DNA of 64,000 nt from Streptomyces chartreusis NRRL 3882. Lineage in GTDB: Bacteria > Actinomycetota > Actinomycetes > Streptomycetales > Streptomycetaceae. A program made the translations under genes and the position numbers. The stretch is from assembly GCF_900236475.1 (NCBI RefSeq), contig NZ_LT963352.1, forward strand, positions 2,294,001 through 2,358,000, in the 5' to 3' direction. Positions 24,750 to 33,699 of the stretch are shown here, piece by piece (positions within the stretch are counted from its first letter, which is position 1; every line of letters starts with the position of its first letter). The notes under the pieces are model-generated. The model did not search any database, was not told the origin of the DNA, and worked only from the letters and a program-made list of their open reading frames with translations.

Positions 24750-26420
24750 ATGAGCCCCACTCCCCCCGCACGCCGCCTGCGCCTCGGCCTGCCCCGGCGG
24801 GTGTTCTCGCAGGTGCTGCTGATGCAGGTGGCGATCGCCGCGGGAGTCGCGGTCCTCGCCACCGGACTGTTCCTCGCCCCCCTGAGCAACCAGCTGGACG
24901 ACCAGGCGATGCGCCGCGCCCTCGCCATCGCGCAGACCACCGCGCAGCAGCCGGGCCTCGCGAGGGAGGTGAGGGACACGCCTCCCTCACCGAACGGTCC
25001 GGTGCAGCAGGAGGCGGAGCGGATCCGGAAGGCCACCAAGGCCGAGTACGTCGTGGTGATGGACTGGCGGGGCGTGCGCTGGTCGCACACCGACCCGAAG
25101 CAGATCGGCGGCATCGTCTCGACCGACCCAGGGCAGGCCCTGGCCGGCAAGGAGGTCATGGAGATCGACAGCGGCACCCTGGGCCGCTCCGCCCGCGGCA
25201 AGGTGCCGCTGCGCGACACCGACGGCACGGTCGTCGGCGCCGTCTCGGTCGGCATCGCCTACGACAGCGTCCGGGCCCGGCTGATCCACGCGATCCCGGG
25301 GCTGCTGGCGTACGCCGGAGGTGCCCTGGCCGTCGGCGCGCTGGCCGCGTGGCTCATCTCCCGGCGGGTCCACCGGCAGACCAGGGACCTGGCCTTCTCG
25401 GACATCGCGTCGCTCCTGTCGGAACGTGAGGCGATGCTGCACGGCATCCGGGAGGGCGTCGTCGCCCTGGACCGCACCGGTCGCATCCGTCTCGTCAACG
25501 ACGAGGCGCAGCGCCTGCTCGGCATCGGGGACGCGGTGGTGGGCCGCTCCCCCGACGATGCGCTAGGCGCGGGCCGCACGGCCGACGTGCTGGCCGGGCG
25601 CGTGACCGGCACGGACCTGCTCACCGTGCGGGGCCAGCGGGTGCTGGTCGCCAACCGTATGCCCACGGACGACGGGGGCGCCGTGGCCACCCTGCGCGAC
25701 CGCACCGAGCTGGAGCAGCTGGGCCGCGAGCTCGACTCCACCCGCGGCCTGATCGACGCCCTGCGCGCCCAGGACCACGAACACGCCAACCGCATGCACA
25801 CGCTCCTGGGGCTGCTCGAACTGGAGATGTACGACGACGCCGTCGAGTTCGTCGGCGAAGTGGTCGGCGACCACCGGGCCACCGCGGAACAGGTCACGGA
25901 ACGCATCGAGGACCCGCTGCTCGCGGCCCTGCTGGTCGGCAAGGCGACCGTCGCGGCCGAGCGGGGCGTCGCCCTGTGGGTCTCGGACCGGACCCGGCTG
26001 CCCGACCGGCTGATCGATCCCCAGGGGCTCGTCACCGTCGTCGGCAACCTGGTGGACAACGCACTCGACGCCGTCGCGGGCAAGCCGCACGCGCGCGTGG
26101 AGGTCGAACTGCGCGCCGAGGGCCGTACGGCGATCCTCCGGGTGCGCGACACGGGCCCGGGAATCCCGCCGGAGCACCAGGAGTTGATCTTCACCGAGGG
26201 ATGGTCCACGAAGAAGCCACCCGCGCACCGCGAGCGGGGCATCGGCCTCTCCCTGGTGCGCAGGCTCGCCGAGCGGCAGGGGGGCAGCGCGACCGTCGGC
26301 GACGCTCATGGCGGGGGTGCGGAGTTCACCGTCGTCCTGCCCGAGGCGCTGGCCGAGCCGGGCCCGGAACCGGCCCTGACCGTGCCGTCAGCTCCGCAGA
26401 CCGCCGAGGAGGGGTCGTGA
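24750..26420 (+). CDS. CitA/DcuS-type sensor histidine kinase
   Basis: 556 residues from ATG 24750 (TTG 24744 also possible; no strong ribosome site). Topology: cytoplasmic start, membrane helix about 20-42, extracytoplasmic PASC/sCache-like sensor about 43-180 (including VVMDWRGVRWSHTDPKQIG), second helix about 183-203, a PAS domain about 222-325, then the Spo0B-type dimerisation helix with phospho-acceptor His343 in HEHANRMH, and the HATPase domain (NLVDNALDA, DTGPGIPPEH, GIGLSLVRRLAERQGG). This family senses C4-dicarboxylates, citrate or related acids. The cognate regulator follows with a one-base overlap. The neighbouring ABC importer is the probable target, though its family is not typical for dicarboxylates. 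Confidence 0.92.
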   Translation: MSPTPPARRLRLGLPRRVFSQVLLMQVAIAAGVAVLATGLFLAPLSNQLDDQAMRRALAIAQTTAQQPGLAREVRDTPPSPNGPVQQEAERIRKATKAEYVVVMDWRGVRWSHTDPKQIGGIVSTDPGQALAGKEVMEIDSGTLGRSARGKVPLRDTDGTVVGAVSVGIAYDSVRARLIHAIPGLLAYAGGALAVGALAAWLISRRVHRQTRDLAFSDIASLLSEREAMLHGIREGVVALDRTGRIRLVNDEAQRLLGIGDAVVGRSPDDALGAGRTADVLAGRVTGTDLLTVRGQRVLVANRMPTDDGGAVATLRDRTELEQLGRELDSTRGLIDALRAQDHEHANRMHTLLGLLELEMYDDAVEFVGEVVGDHRATAEQVTERIEDPLLAALLVGKATVAAERGVALWVSDRTRLPDRLIDPQGLVTVVGNLVDNALDAVAGKPHARVEVELRAEGRTAILRVRDTGPGIPPEHQELIFTEGWSTKKPPAHRERGIGLSLVRRLAERQGGSATVGDAHGGGAEFTVVLPEALAEPGPEPALTVPSAPQTAEEGS

Positions 26421-27100
26421 TGATCGAGGTCCTGGTCGTGGACGACGACACAAGGGTCGCGCGGGTCAACGCCGCCTACGTCGAGAAGGTGCCGGGCTTC
26501 CATGTCGCGGGCGAGGCCCACAGCGCCGCGGACGCGCTGCGTCAGCTGGAGACGCTGCCCCGGCTCGATCTGGTGCTCATGGACCACTACCTGCCCGACG
26601 AGACGGGGCTCGCGGTCGTCCAGGAGATGCGGCGGCGCGGCCACCAGACCGACGTGATCATGGTGACGGCGGCCCGGGACGTGTCCACCGTGCAGGCGGC
26701 GATGCGGCACGGCGCTTTGCAGTACCTGGTCAAACCGTTCGCCTTCGCCGGTCTGCGCGCCAAGCTGGAGGCGTACGCGGAGTTGCGCCGCACCCTGGAC
26801 GGCGGCGGCGAGGCGGAACAGGCCGAGGTGGACCGCATCTTCGGAGCACTGTCGACCCCGTCCGAGCCGGACCTGCCCAAGGGGCACTCCCCCACCACCG
26901 CCGAGCTGGTCCGTCAGTCCCTGATGAACGCCGACGGGCCCCTGTCCGCCCAGGAGATCGCCGAACGGACCGGGGTGAGCCGCCAGACCGCCCAGCGCTA
27001 TCTGAAGCTCCTGGAGCGCACGGGACGGGCCCGGCTGACCCTGAAATACGGCGACGCGGGCCGCCCGGAACACCGTTACGTGTGGGCGACCCGCGCCTAG
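26420..27100 (+). CDS. CitB/DcuR-type response regulator
   Basis: 226 residues. The ATG overlaps the kinase stop (TGATG) and GAGGAGGGG lies upstream. Receiver domain residues 1-120 with phospho-acceptor Asp55 (LVLMDHYLPDE), conserved Thr in VTAARD and Lys in LVKPF; the C-terminal domain (about 165-225) is a winged HTH of the DcuR/CitB kind (LSAQEIAERTGVSRQTAQRYLKLLE). It is the natural partner of the upstream kinase. A close paralogue lies at 30076-30771 on the far side of the ABC genes. The stop is convergent with the substrate-binding-protein gene, 29 bases away. Confidence 0.93.
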   Translation: MIEVLVVDDDTRVARVNAAYVEKVPGFHVAGEAHSAADALRQLETLPRLDLVLMDHYLPDETGLAVVQEMRRRGHQTDVIMVTAARDVSTVQAAMRHGALQYLVKPFAFAGLRAKLEAYAELRRTLDGGGEAEQAEVDRIFGALSTPSEPDLPKGHSPTTAELVRQSLMNADGPLSAQEIAERTGVSRQTAQRYLKLLERTGRARLTLKYGDAGRPEHRYVWATRA

Positions 27101-27129
27101 GGCCTGTCAGCCCGAGGCCGTTTCGGCTG

Positions 27130-28191
27130 TCAGCCCGTGGCCTTCTTCGCGAACTCCGTCGTGTAGGTCTGACTCAGGTCGACCTTGGCGTTCTTGATGT
27201 TGGGGTTGAACGCCTTGAGCACCTTCTCGACCGTCTCGGGACCGCCCGCGGGCATCACGCCGTCCTTGGTGAACATCGGCAGCGTGCTCTTGATCGCCTG
27301 TGCGTAGAGAGCCTTGTCGCCCTGCGAGTAGTCGGCCGGCATCTTGTCGGCGATCTGGGACGCGCTGTGGGTGGACATCCACGTGAGCGTCTTGACGAAT
27401 GCGTTGACCAGCTTCTGGACGGTGGCCTTGTGGCTGTTCACCCAGTCCGTCTGCATGTACAGACTTGACGACGGATAGGGACCACCGAGCGCCTCCTGGG
27501 ACCCCTGCGGCGTCCGCATGTCGAGAAGGATCCTGCCTGCCTTCTTGTCCAGGACCTGCGCCACCGTCGGATCGGTCGTCATACCGCCGTCGATCGAGCC
27601 CTTCTGGAGCGCTGAGATGAACGTCGGGCCGGCACCGACGGCGACGGGCGTGAAGTCGCTGACGTTCACGCCGTTCTTGACGGCGAGGTACTTGGTGAGG
27701 AAGTCGGTCGAGGAACCGAGGCCGGTGATGCCGAGCTTCCTCCCCTTGAAGTCCTTGGGCGAGGTGATGTCGCCCGCCGCTTTGGTGGAGACGATCTCGA
27801 CCTCGCCCGGGGCGCGCGAGAACTGCACGACCGACTCGACGTGCTTGCCCTTGGTCTGCAGGTCGAGGGTGTGGTCGTAGAAGCCGACGGCGCCCTGGAC
27901 CTGGCCGGAGACCAGCGCAGTCTCGGCCTGGACGCCGGCGGGCTCGCTCAGCAACTGCACGTCGAGTCCCTCGGCGTCGAAGTAGCCGAGCCGCTGGGTG
28001 AGCATGGCGGGCAGGTAGATGACCTTGTCCAGGCCACCGACCATGATCTTGACCTGCTCGCCCTTGCCGCCGCCTCCGCTGCCGGAGCCGGTCGACGCCG
28101 AACTGGCGGCGTCGTTGGCACAGGCGGTGAGCGAGGAGAGGGCGAGCAGGCCGGCGGCGGCCAGGGCGGCGTATCGGGCGTTGGTGCGCAT
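27130..28191 (-). CDS. ABC importer substrate-binding lipoprotein (NitT/TauT, SsuA/NMT1-like)
   Basis: 353 residues. Lipoprotein signal peptide: basic MRTNAR, hydrophobic core, lipobox LTAC with lipidated Cys24; then a Gly/Ser linker and a periplasmic-binding-type II domain of the SsuA/THI5/NMT1 group (VYLPAMLTQRLGYFDAEGLDV, GFYDHTLDLQ, GITGLGSSTDFLTKYLA, SLYMQTDWVNSH). Anchored outside the membrane, it would capture the ligand and present it to the permease. The family binds sulfonates, taurine, nitrate, pyrimidine precursors or aromatic acids; the ligand is unknown. It is the last gene of the minus-strand operon ATPase-permease-binding protein. Confidence 0.9.
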   Translation of the reverse strand: MRTNARYAALAAAGLLALSSLTACANDAASSASTGSGSGGGGKGEQVKIMVGGLDKVIYLPAMLTQRLGYFDAEGLDVQLLSEPAGVQAETALVSGQVQGAVGFYDHTLDLQTKGKHVESVVQFSRAPGEVEIVSTKAAGDITSPKDFKGRKLGITGLGSSTDFLTKYLAVKNGVNVSDFTPVAVGAGPTFISALQKGSIDGGMTTDPTVAQVLDKKAGRILLDMRTPQGSQEALGGPYPSSSLYMQTDWVNSHKATVQKLVNAFVKTLTWMSTHSASQIADKMPADYSQGDKALYAQAIKSTLPMFTKDGVMPAGGPETVEKVLKAFNPNIKNAKVDLSQTYTTEFAKKATG

Positions 28192-28245
28192 GGCGGTTCA
28201 CGTCCTTGTGACGGGGGGAGGAGAGGGGGCTTCCGGAGGTGGGTG

Positions 28246-29109
28246 TCAGCGCTCGGAGTCCGCGGGCTTCCAGCGGAAGATGCGGCGCTCGGCGAAGGTG
28301 AGCAGCCCTTCGGCGAGGAGCGCGACGACGGCGAGGATGACCATCGCCGCGTACACCCCGGCCGCGTTGAAGGTGCCCTGGGACTGCGCGACGAGCAGGC
28401 CGATGCCCTTGGTGGCGCCGATGTACTCGCCGACGATGGCGCCGATGAGGGCGAAGCCGAAGCTGACGTGGAGGCTGGTGAAGATCCAGGATGTGGCGGA
28501 CGGGATGACCACCTGCAGGGTCACCCGACGGTCGCTCGCGCCCAGGATCCGGGCGTTGGAGACGAGGTTCCGGTCCACCTCGCGGGCGCCTTGGAAGGCG
28601 TTGAAGAACACCGGGAAGAAGACCAGGACGACGGCCGAGGCGACCTTGGAGGCCGGGCCGAGCCCGAACCAGATCACGAAGATCGGCGCGAGGACGATCC
28701 GGGGAATCGAGTTGAGCACCTTGATGTATGGACCAAGAACATCGGCGAGCAATGTGATCCGCCCCAGCGCGATGCCGAGCACGACACCCGTGACCACACC
28801 GAGGACCCAGCCGAGCAGCGCCTCGTAAAGCGTGTACCAGATCTGCTCGCCCAGGGAGCCGAGCGCGGTCCCGTGCATGACCCAGGTCGAGATCTGGTCC
28901 CAGATCTGCGAGGGCATGGAGAAGTTGAACGGGTCGATGACCTTGGCCCGGGACAGCGCCTCCCACAGTCCGAGGACTCCGACCAGCAGCAGCGCCCGGA
29001 CGAGGTTGATCAGGACTTTCCGCCTGTGTGCGGCGCGGGCACGCGAGTGGGCGCGGTCCGGCGCCTTGGCCGTCTCCACGACCGGTGTGCTGATGAGCTC
29101 AGGCGACAT
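28246..29109 (-). CDS. ABC importer permease (NitT/TauT type)
   Basis: 287 residues from ATG 29109 with GAGGGG seven bases upstream; it overlaps the ATPase gene end by 11 bases. After a basic cytoplasmic N-terminus (RRKVLINLVR) about six membrane helices follow. The cytoplasmic EAA loop that contacts the ATPase is visible as NARILGASDRRVTLQVVIPSA. BPD_transp_1 (binding-protein-dependent transport) family, SsuC/TauC-like. Works as a homodimer with the adjacent ATPase and binding lipoprotein. Nothing unusual in the sequence. Confidence 0.93.
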   Translation of the reverse strand: MSPELISTPVVETAKAPDRAHSRARAAHRRKVLINLVRALLLVGVLGLWEALSRAKVIDPFNFSMPSQIWDQISTWVMHGTALGSLGEQIWYTLYEALLGWVLGVVTGVVLGIALGRITLLADVLGPYIKVLNSIPRIVLAPIFVIWFGLGPASKVASAVVLVFFPVFFNAFQGAREVDRNLVSNARILGASDRRVTLQVVIPSATSWIFTSLHVSFGFALIGAIVGEYIGATKGIGLLVAQSQGTFNAAGVYAAMVILAVVALLAEGLLTFAERRIFRWKPADSER

Positions 29110-29914
29110 GGGCGGCACCCCTCTCGCGGGTGATGCGCACCTCTTCACCGAGGGACTCCCAGATCTCGCGGTAGATCTCTATGAACCGCGGCTCCAGGCG
29201 CACCGCCTCGACCTTGCGGGGCCGCGGCAGGTCGATGGTGAAGACCTGCTTGACGGTCGCGGGCCCGGCGGTCATCACGACGACTTTGTCGGCCAGCGCG
29301 ATGGACTCCTCCAGGTCGTGCGTGACGAAGACGACCGAGGCGCGGGTGCCTTCCCACAGTTCGAGCAGCTCGTCCGACATCAGCGCCCTGGTCTGCACGT
29401 CGAGTGCCGAGAACGGCTCGTCCATGAGCAGGATCTCTGGGTCGTTGACGAAGGTCGCGGCGAGCGCGACGCGTTTGCGCTGTCCGCCGGAGAGCTGGTG
29501 CGGGTAGCGGTCCTCGAAGGCCTCGAGGCCGACCCGGGCCAGCCAGTCGCGCGCCTTCCGCTTCGCCTCCGCCTTGGACACGCCACGGAAACGCGGTCCC
29601 GCCATCACATTGGACAGCACCGTGCGCCAGGGGAAGGTGGCGTCCTGCTGAAAGACGAAGCCGACCTTGTCGCCGACGCCGAGCACCGGCTCCCCGGCGA
29701 CCAGCACCTCACCCTCGGTGGGCTCCTCCAGGCCGCTGACCAGAGTCAACGTGGTCGACTTGCCGCAGCCCGTGGGGCCGACGACCGCGACGAACTCTCC
29801 ACGGCCGACCGTGAGATCCAGGTCCCGGACGGCCGTGTGCAGGCCTCCCGACGGGGTCCTGAACGTCTTGCTCGCGCCCCGCAGCTCAATGGCGGGGCTG
29901 GTGTCTGCGCTCAT
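29099..29914 (-). CDS. ABC importer ATPase (SsuB/TauB type)
   Basis: 271 residues from ATG 29914; upstream in-frame ATG at 29950 is possible, and neither has a clear ribosome site. Walker A GPTGCGKS (about 47-54), Q-loop VFQQDATFPW, signature LSGGQRKRVALA, Walker B ILLMDEPFSALD, H-loop VTHD are all intact. The first residues after the start (IELRGASKTF) begin the nucleotide-binding domain. It is the first gene of the operon; the divergent response-regulator gene at 30076 shares the 160-base intergenic region, so that regulator is placed to control this promoter. Confidence 0.93.
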   Translation of the reverse strand: MSADTSPAIELRGASKTFRTPSGGLHTAVRDLDLTVGRGEFVAVVGPTGCGKSTTLTLVSGLEEPTEGEVLVAGEPVLGVGDKVGFVFQQDATFPWRTVLSNVMAGPRFRGVSKAEAKRKARDWLARVGLEAFEDRYPHQLSGGQRKRVALAATFVNDPEILLMDEPFSALDVQTRALMSDELLELWEGTRASVVFVTHDLEESIALADKVVVMTAGPATVKQVFTIDLPRPRKVEAVRLEPRFIEIYREIWESLGEEVRITRERGAAHVA

Positions 29915-30075
29915 GGCCGGGGACGGTAGGTCCGGCTCGGCCGACGGCATCAGTCTTGTGAGCGCATACCGTTCTTTTGCTCGCAAGAGCCTGTTGTGCT
30001 CGTTTTGCGCGGGATACAAAAACGTAGCCGAAACAAGGGCTTGACGCCCGCATGGCCTTGAGGGAAAGAGGCCCG

Positions 30076-30771
30076 ATGATTGACGTCCTGGTCGTGGACG
30101 ACGACTTCCGTGTCGCCGAGATCAACGCCAAGTACGTGGGAAGGGTTCCCGGCTTCCGGGTGGCGGCCCGCGCGCACAACGCTGCCCAGGCTCTGGCGGC
30201 CGTGCAGCGCGGAGGGATCGATCTGGTCCTGCTGGACCACTATCTCCCCGACGGGACAGGCCTCGAACTCGTCCACCGCATGCGGGAACAGGGGCACGGC
30301 GCCGACGTCATCATGATCACCGCGGCCGGAGACGTGGCGACCATCCAGGCCGCCATGCGCCTGGGCGCCCTGCACTACCTGGTCAAACCGTTCACTTTCG
30401 CCGCGTTGCACACCCGCCTGGAGTCCTACGCCGCCCTGCGTCGCACCGTCGAGCGGGTCGGTGGCGGCCGCGGCGTCGCCGTCCAGGAACAGGTCGACCG
30501 GATCTTCAGCGCCCTGCGCACCACCCCGGCCCTCGCGTCGCCCGGCCTGCCGAGCGGCCACTCGGAGCCGACGACGGAACTGATCTGCCGCGTCCTGCAC
30601 CGCGCCGACCACCCCCTCTCCGCCCACGAGGTCGCCGCCGAGACCGGTCTGAGCCGCTCCACCGCCCAGCGCTACCTGCGCCGCCTGGAGCAGTCCGGCC
30701 GCCTGCGCCTCTCCCTCAAGTACGGCGACACGGGCCGGCCTGAGCACCGCTACGCATGGGTGGCGCCGTAG
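30076..30771 (+). CDS. Second CitB/DcuR-type response regulator, no adjacent kinase
   Basis: 231 residues from ATG 30076, with GGGAAAGAGG upstream. Receiver domain with phospho-acceptor Asp in LVLLDHYLPDGTG, switch Thr in ITAAGD and Lys in LVKPF; C-terminal winged HTH (LSAHEVAAETGLSRSTAQRYLRRLE). It is clearly paralogous to the regulator at 26420-27100 over its whole length, including the C-terminal KYGDTGRPEHRYAW. No histidine kinase gene is next to it. It is divergent from the ABC operon and may be activated by the kinase at 24750, competing or cooperating with the first regulator, or serve an unlinked kinase. This cross-talk is inference. Confidence 0.9.
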   Translation: MIDVLVVDDDFRVAEINAKYVGRVPGFRVAARAHNAAQALAAVQRGGIDLVLLDHYLPDGTGLELVHRMREQGHGADVIMITAAGDVATIQAAMRLGALHYLVKPFTFAALHTRLESYAALRRTVERVGGGRGVAVQEQVDRIFSALRTTPALASPGLPSGHSEPTTELICRVLHRADHPLSAHEVAAETGLSRSTAQRYLRRLEQSGRLRLSLKYGDTGRPEHRYAWVAP

Positions 30772-30796
30772 TCCCAGGGCCGCACAGGCACCGCCC

Positions 30797-32389
30797 CTAC
30801 GCCGCTCCCGCCCCGGTCAGCGACCGCACCTCGGTCTCCGCGTGCTTGGCCTCGTCCGGGACCTCCGCCGCGGTGACCGTGCCCAGCCAGCCCGCGAGGA
30901 AGCCCAGCGGGATCGAGACCAGGCCCGGGTTCTGCAACGGGAAGTACTGGAGATCGACGTTCGGGAACAGCGAATCGGGGCTTCCGGAGACCACCGGGGA
31001 CAGCACCACGAGCACCACGGCCGGGACCAGGCCACCGTAGACGGCCCACACGGCACCGCGTGTGGTGAAGCCGCGCCAGAACAGGGAGTAGAGCAGCACC
31101 GGAAGGTTCGCCGACGCGGCGACGGCGAAGGCGAGGCCCACCAGGAACGCGACGTTGAGATCCCGCGCCAGCAGACCGAGGGCGATCGCCACCACGCCGA
31201 CACCCACGGCCGCGACCCGGGCCACGGCCACTTCGCTGCGGGGCCTGCCGCCCCGGCGCCGCAGGGACGCGTACAGGTCGTGGGCGACCGACGCCGACGA
31301 CGCGAGCGTGATCCCGGCGACCACGGCGAGGATCGTGGCGAAGGCGACCGCTGCGACCACCGCGAAGAGGACCGTTCCACCCGTGGATCCGGCACCACCG
31401 CCCAGGTCGAGCGCCAGCAGCGGGACAGCCGTGTTCCCGGCCGCGTTCGACTCTCGTACCGCGTCCGGCCCCACGATGGCGGCCGCGCCGAACCCGAGCA
31501 CGATCGTCATCAGGTAGAAACCGCCGATGAGCCCGACGGCCCAGACGACCGAGCGACGTGCGGCGCGCGCGGTGGGCACGGTGTAGAACCGGGACAGGAT
31601 GTGCGGCAGCCCCGCCGTGCCCAGCACCAGGGCCAGCCCCAGACTGATGAAGTCGAAACGGGCGGTCCAGTCCCCGCCGTACTTCAGCCCGGGCACCAGA
31701 AACGCCTCCCCGTGACCGCTGCGCTCGGCCGCCGTGAGCAGCAACCCGTCCAGGTCGCCGTGGAAGCGCACCAGGACGAGCACCGTCAGCGCGATCGTGC
31801 CGCCGAGCAGCAGGACGGCCTTGACGATCTGGATCCACGTCGTCGCCCGCATCCCTCCCAGCGACACATAGATCACCATGAGTGCGCCGACGCCGATGAC
31901 GGTCCAGGCCCGCGCCGCCCCGCTCGTGCCTCCGAGCAGCAGCGCCACCAGGCTGCCCGCGCCGACCATCTGCGCCACCAGATATAGAACGGACACGGTG
32001 ACCGAGGAGGTTCCCGCCGCGATCCGTACGGGCCGCTCCCGCATTCGCGCCGCCACGACGTCGGCGAGAGTGAACCGGCCGCAGTTGCGGACCAGTTCGG
32101 CCACGAGGAACAGCACCACCAGCCAGGCCACGAGGAAGCCGACGACATACAGCAGCCCGTCGTAGCCGAACAGCGCGATGAGCCCGGTGGCCCCGAGGAA
32201 GGAGGCGGCCGACATGTAGTCACCCGCGATGGCAAAACCATTCTCCATGGGTGAGAAGAGCCGCCCGCCCGCGTAGAACTCCTCCGCCGAACCGCGCCGG
32301 TTGCGGCTCACCCACGTCGTGATCGCCAGCGTGACCGCGACGAATCCGCTGAACAGCAGCAGCGCCAGCGTCTGCTGTTCGCCCGTCAC
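30797..32389 (-). CDS. Sodium/acetate-type symporter (SSS family, ActP/MctC-like)
   Basis: 530 residues from GTG 32389, overlapping the DUF485 stop by four bases (GTGA). About 13 membrane helices; the solute:sodium symporter signature is clear in the N-terminal third (RRGSAEEFYAGGR, NGFAIAGDYMSAASFLG) and in GTAGLPHILSRFYTVP. With the preceding DUF485 membrane protein this matches the two-gene arrangement of Corynebacterium glutamicum MctB-MctC, a monocarboxylate (acetate, propionate, pyruvate) transporter, and E. coli YjcH-ActP. Import of acetate-like acids would fit the acetyltransferase and citrate synthases in this region. The LuxR-type two-component genes lie just upstream on the same strand and may regulate it. 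Confidence 0.92.
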   Translation of the reverse strand: MTGEQQTLALLLFSGFVAVTLAITTWVSRNRRGSAEEFYAGGRLFSPMENGFAIAGDYMSAASFLGATGLIALFGYDGLLYVVGFLVAWLVVLFLVAELVRNCGRFTLADVVAARMRERPVRIAAGTSSVTVSVLYLVAQMVGAGSLVALLLGGTSGAARAWTVIGVGALMVIYVSLGGMRATTWIQIVKAVLLLGGTIALTVLVLVRFHGDLDGLLLTAAERSGHGEAFLVPGLKYGGDWTARFDFISLGLALVLGTAGLPHILSRFYTVPTARAARRSVVWAVGLIGGFYLMTIVLGFGAAAIVGPDAVRESNAAGNTAVPLLALDLGGGAGSTGGTVLFAVVAAVAFATILAVVAGITLASSASVAHDLYASLRRRGGRPRSEVAVARVAAVGVGVVAIALGLLARDLNVAFLVGLAFAVAASANLPVLLYSLFWRGFTTRGAVWAVYGGLVPAVVLVVLSPVVSGSPDSLFPNVDLQYFPLQNPGLVSIPLGFLAGWLGTVTAAEVPDEAKHAETEVRSLTGAGAA

Positions 32390-32946
32390 GAGACACCGCC
32401 GTTCACGCCACGCGTCAGTTCCTGTGTGTCCCAGCGCAGGTCGAGCGCCGCCCGGTCCCTGCGCAGCCGCGCGTGCCGCGAGTAGGCCCAGGTGAACAGG
32501 AACGTGGTCAGGAACTGCCCGAGCCCCGCCAGCAGCGCCACGTTCACCGCTCCCACCACGGGCCGGGCCATCAGCTCCGGCGCGGCCGTGGCAGCCACGA
32601 CGTACCCCACGTACCAGGCGAAGAACGCCACGGAGGCCGGCACCACGAACCGCCGGTACCGCCGCCTGACCTCCTGGAAGGCCGCGCTGCGCTGCACCTC
32701 CAGATACACATCGGCCGCCGCGACCCCGGCCTCGCCCTCCCCGCGTGCCGACGGAACCACCGCCGGAGCCGGCGCCCCGGCACCGGCCGACTCGCCCCAT
32801 CCGGAGGCGAGGGCGTCGTACCAGGGATCGTCGTACCTCGGGTGTCCGGCCTCCTCGGCCGGGCCGTGGCCGACACCGTCGAGTCGCTCGACCGGACTTT
32901 CCTGACCAGCCCCATCTCTATGGGGACGGCCCTTGCTTGGCTGCAT
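32386..32946 (-). CDS. DUF485 membrane protein, partner of the symporter
   Basis: 186 residues from ATG 32946 (a TTG two codons earlier is possible). The N-terminal 80 residues are disordered and Gly/Ala/Pro-rich; two membrane helices follow (about 100-126 and 135-160) with the DUF485 core (FQEVRRRYRRFVVPASVAFFAWY, then WAYSRHARLRRDRA). DUF485 proteins are encoded with ActP/MctC symporters and act as small accessory subunits, function unproven in most cases. Its stop overlaps the symporter GTG, so synthesis is coupled. Confidence 0.9.
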   Translation of the reverse strand: MQPSKGRPHRDGAGQESPVERLDGVGHGPAEEAGHPRYDDPWYDALASGWGESAGAGAPAPAVVPSARGEGEAGVAAADVYLEVQRSAAFQEVRRRYRRFVVPASVAFFAWYVGYVVAATAAPELMARPVVGAVNVALLAGLGQFLTTFLFTWAYSRHARLRRDRAALDLRWDTQELTRGVNGGVS

Positions 32947-33015
32947 GCCCAAGGATGGACAGAACGGGAAGATCCCCGACTCTTCTTCCCCCCGCTCTTC
33001 ACCCCATCAGGTGAC

Positions 33016-33699
33016 TCAACCCGCTGGTGGCCGCACCAGCCCCTTTCCGTACGCGTAACGCACCGCCTGCGCACGGTCCTTGAGCCCCGTCTTGGCGAAC
33101 AGGTTGTTGATGTGGGTCTTCACGGTCGCGGTGGAGACATGCAGTCTGCGGCCGATCTCCTGGTTGCTGAGCCCCTCGGCGATGAGCAGCAGCACCTCCG
33201 TCTCCCGCACGGTGAGCCCGTCCGGCGCCTCGGGCGGCGCGGCCGGTCTCGCCTCGGGCTCGGTCAGACGCTCCAGCAGCCGCCTCTGAATGCCGGGCGA
33301 CAGCCCCGCGTCCCCTGACAGCACGCTGTGCACGGCCCGCACGATCTCCTCCCCGCCGGCGTCCTTCGTAAGATAACCGCGCGCTCCTGCTGCCAGTGCC
33401 GGGAAGAGCGACTCGTCGTCGGCGTACGTCGTGAGCACCACGACCTGTGTCCCGGGGTACTCCGCGCGGATCCTGTGGGTCGCCTCCACTCCGTCGCAGC
33501 GAGGCATGCGCAGGTCCATCAGCACCACGTCCGGGGCGACTTCCGCGACGAGCCGCACTGCCTCCTCCCCGTCCCCCGCCGAGCCGACCACCTCGATCCC
33601 GGGCAGCAGACCGAGCAGCATCACGATGCCCTCCCGCACCACGGTCTGGTCGTCCGCGACCACCACCCGAGCGGTCTTCCGCTCGGCCTCCTCCGTCAT
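33016..33699 (-). CDS. NarL/LuxR-family response regulator
   Basis: 227 residues; ATG overlaps the kinase gene by four bases (ATGA). Receiver domain with Asp62 (VVLMDLRMPRCDG), then a LuxR-type HTH (about 160-220: LTVRETEVLLLIAEGLSNQEIGRRLHVSTATVKTHINNLF-type sequence). Cognate of the kinase encoded just upstream in the same operon. The DUF485-symporter genes follow 70 bases downstream on the same strand, so they may be co-transcribed or be targets. Confidence 0.94.
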   Translation of the reverse strand: MTEEAERKTARVVVADDQTVVREGIVMLLGLLPGIEVVGSAGDGEEAVRLVAEVAPDVVLMDLRMPRCDGVEATHRIRAEYPGTQVVVLTTYADDESLFPALAAGARGYLTKDAGGEEIVRAVHSVLSGDAGLSPGIQRRLLERLTEPEARPAAPPEAPDGLTVRETEVLLLIAEGLSNQEIGRRLHVSTATVKTHINNLFAKTGLKDRAQAVRYAYGKGLVRPPAG

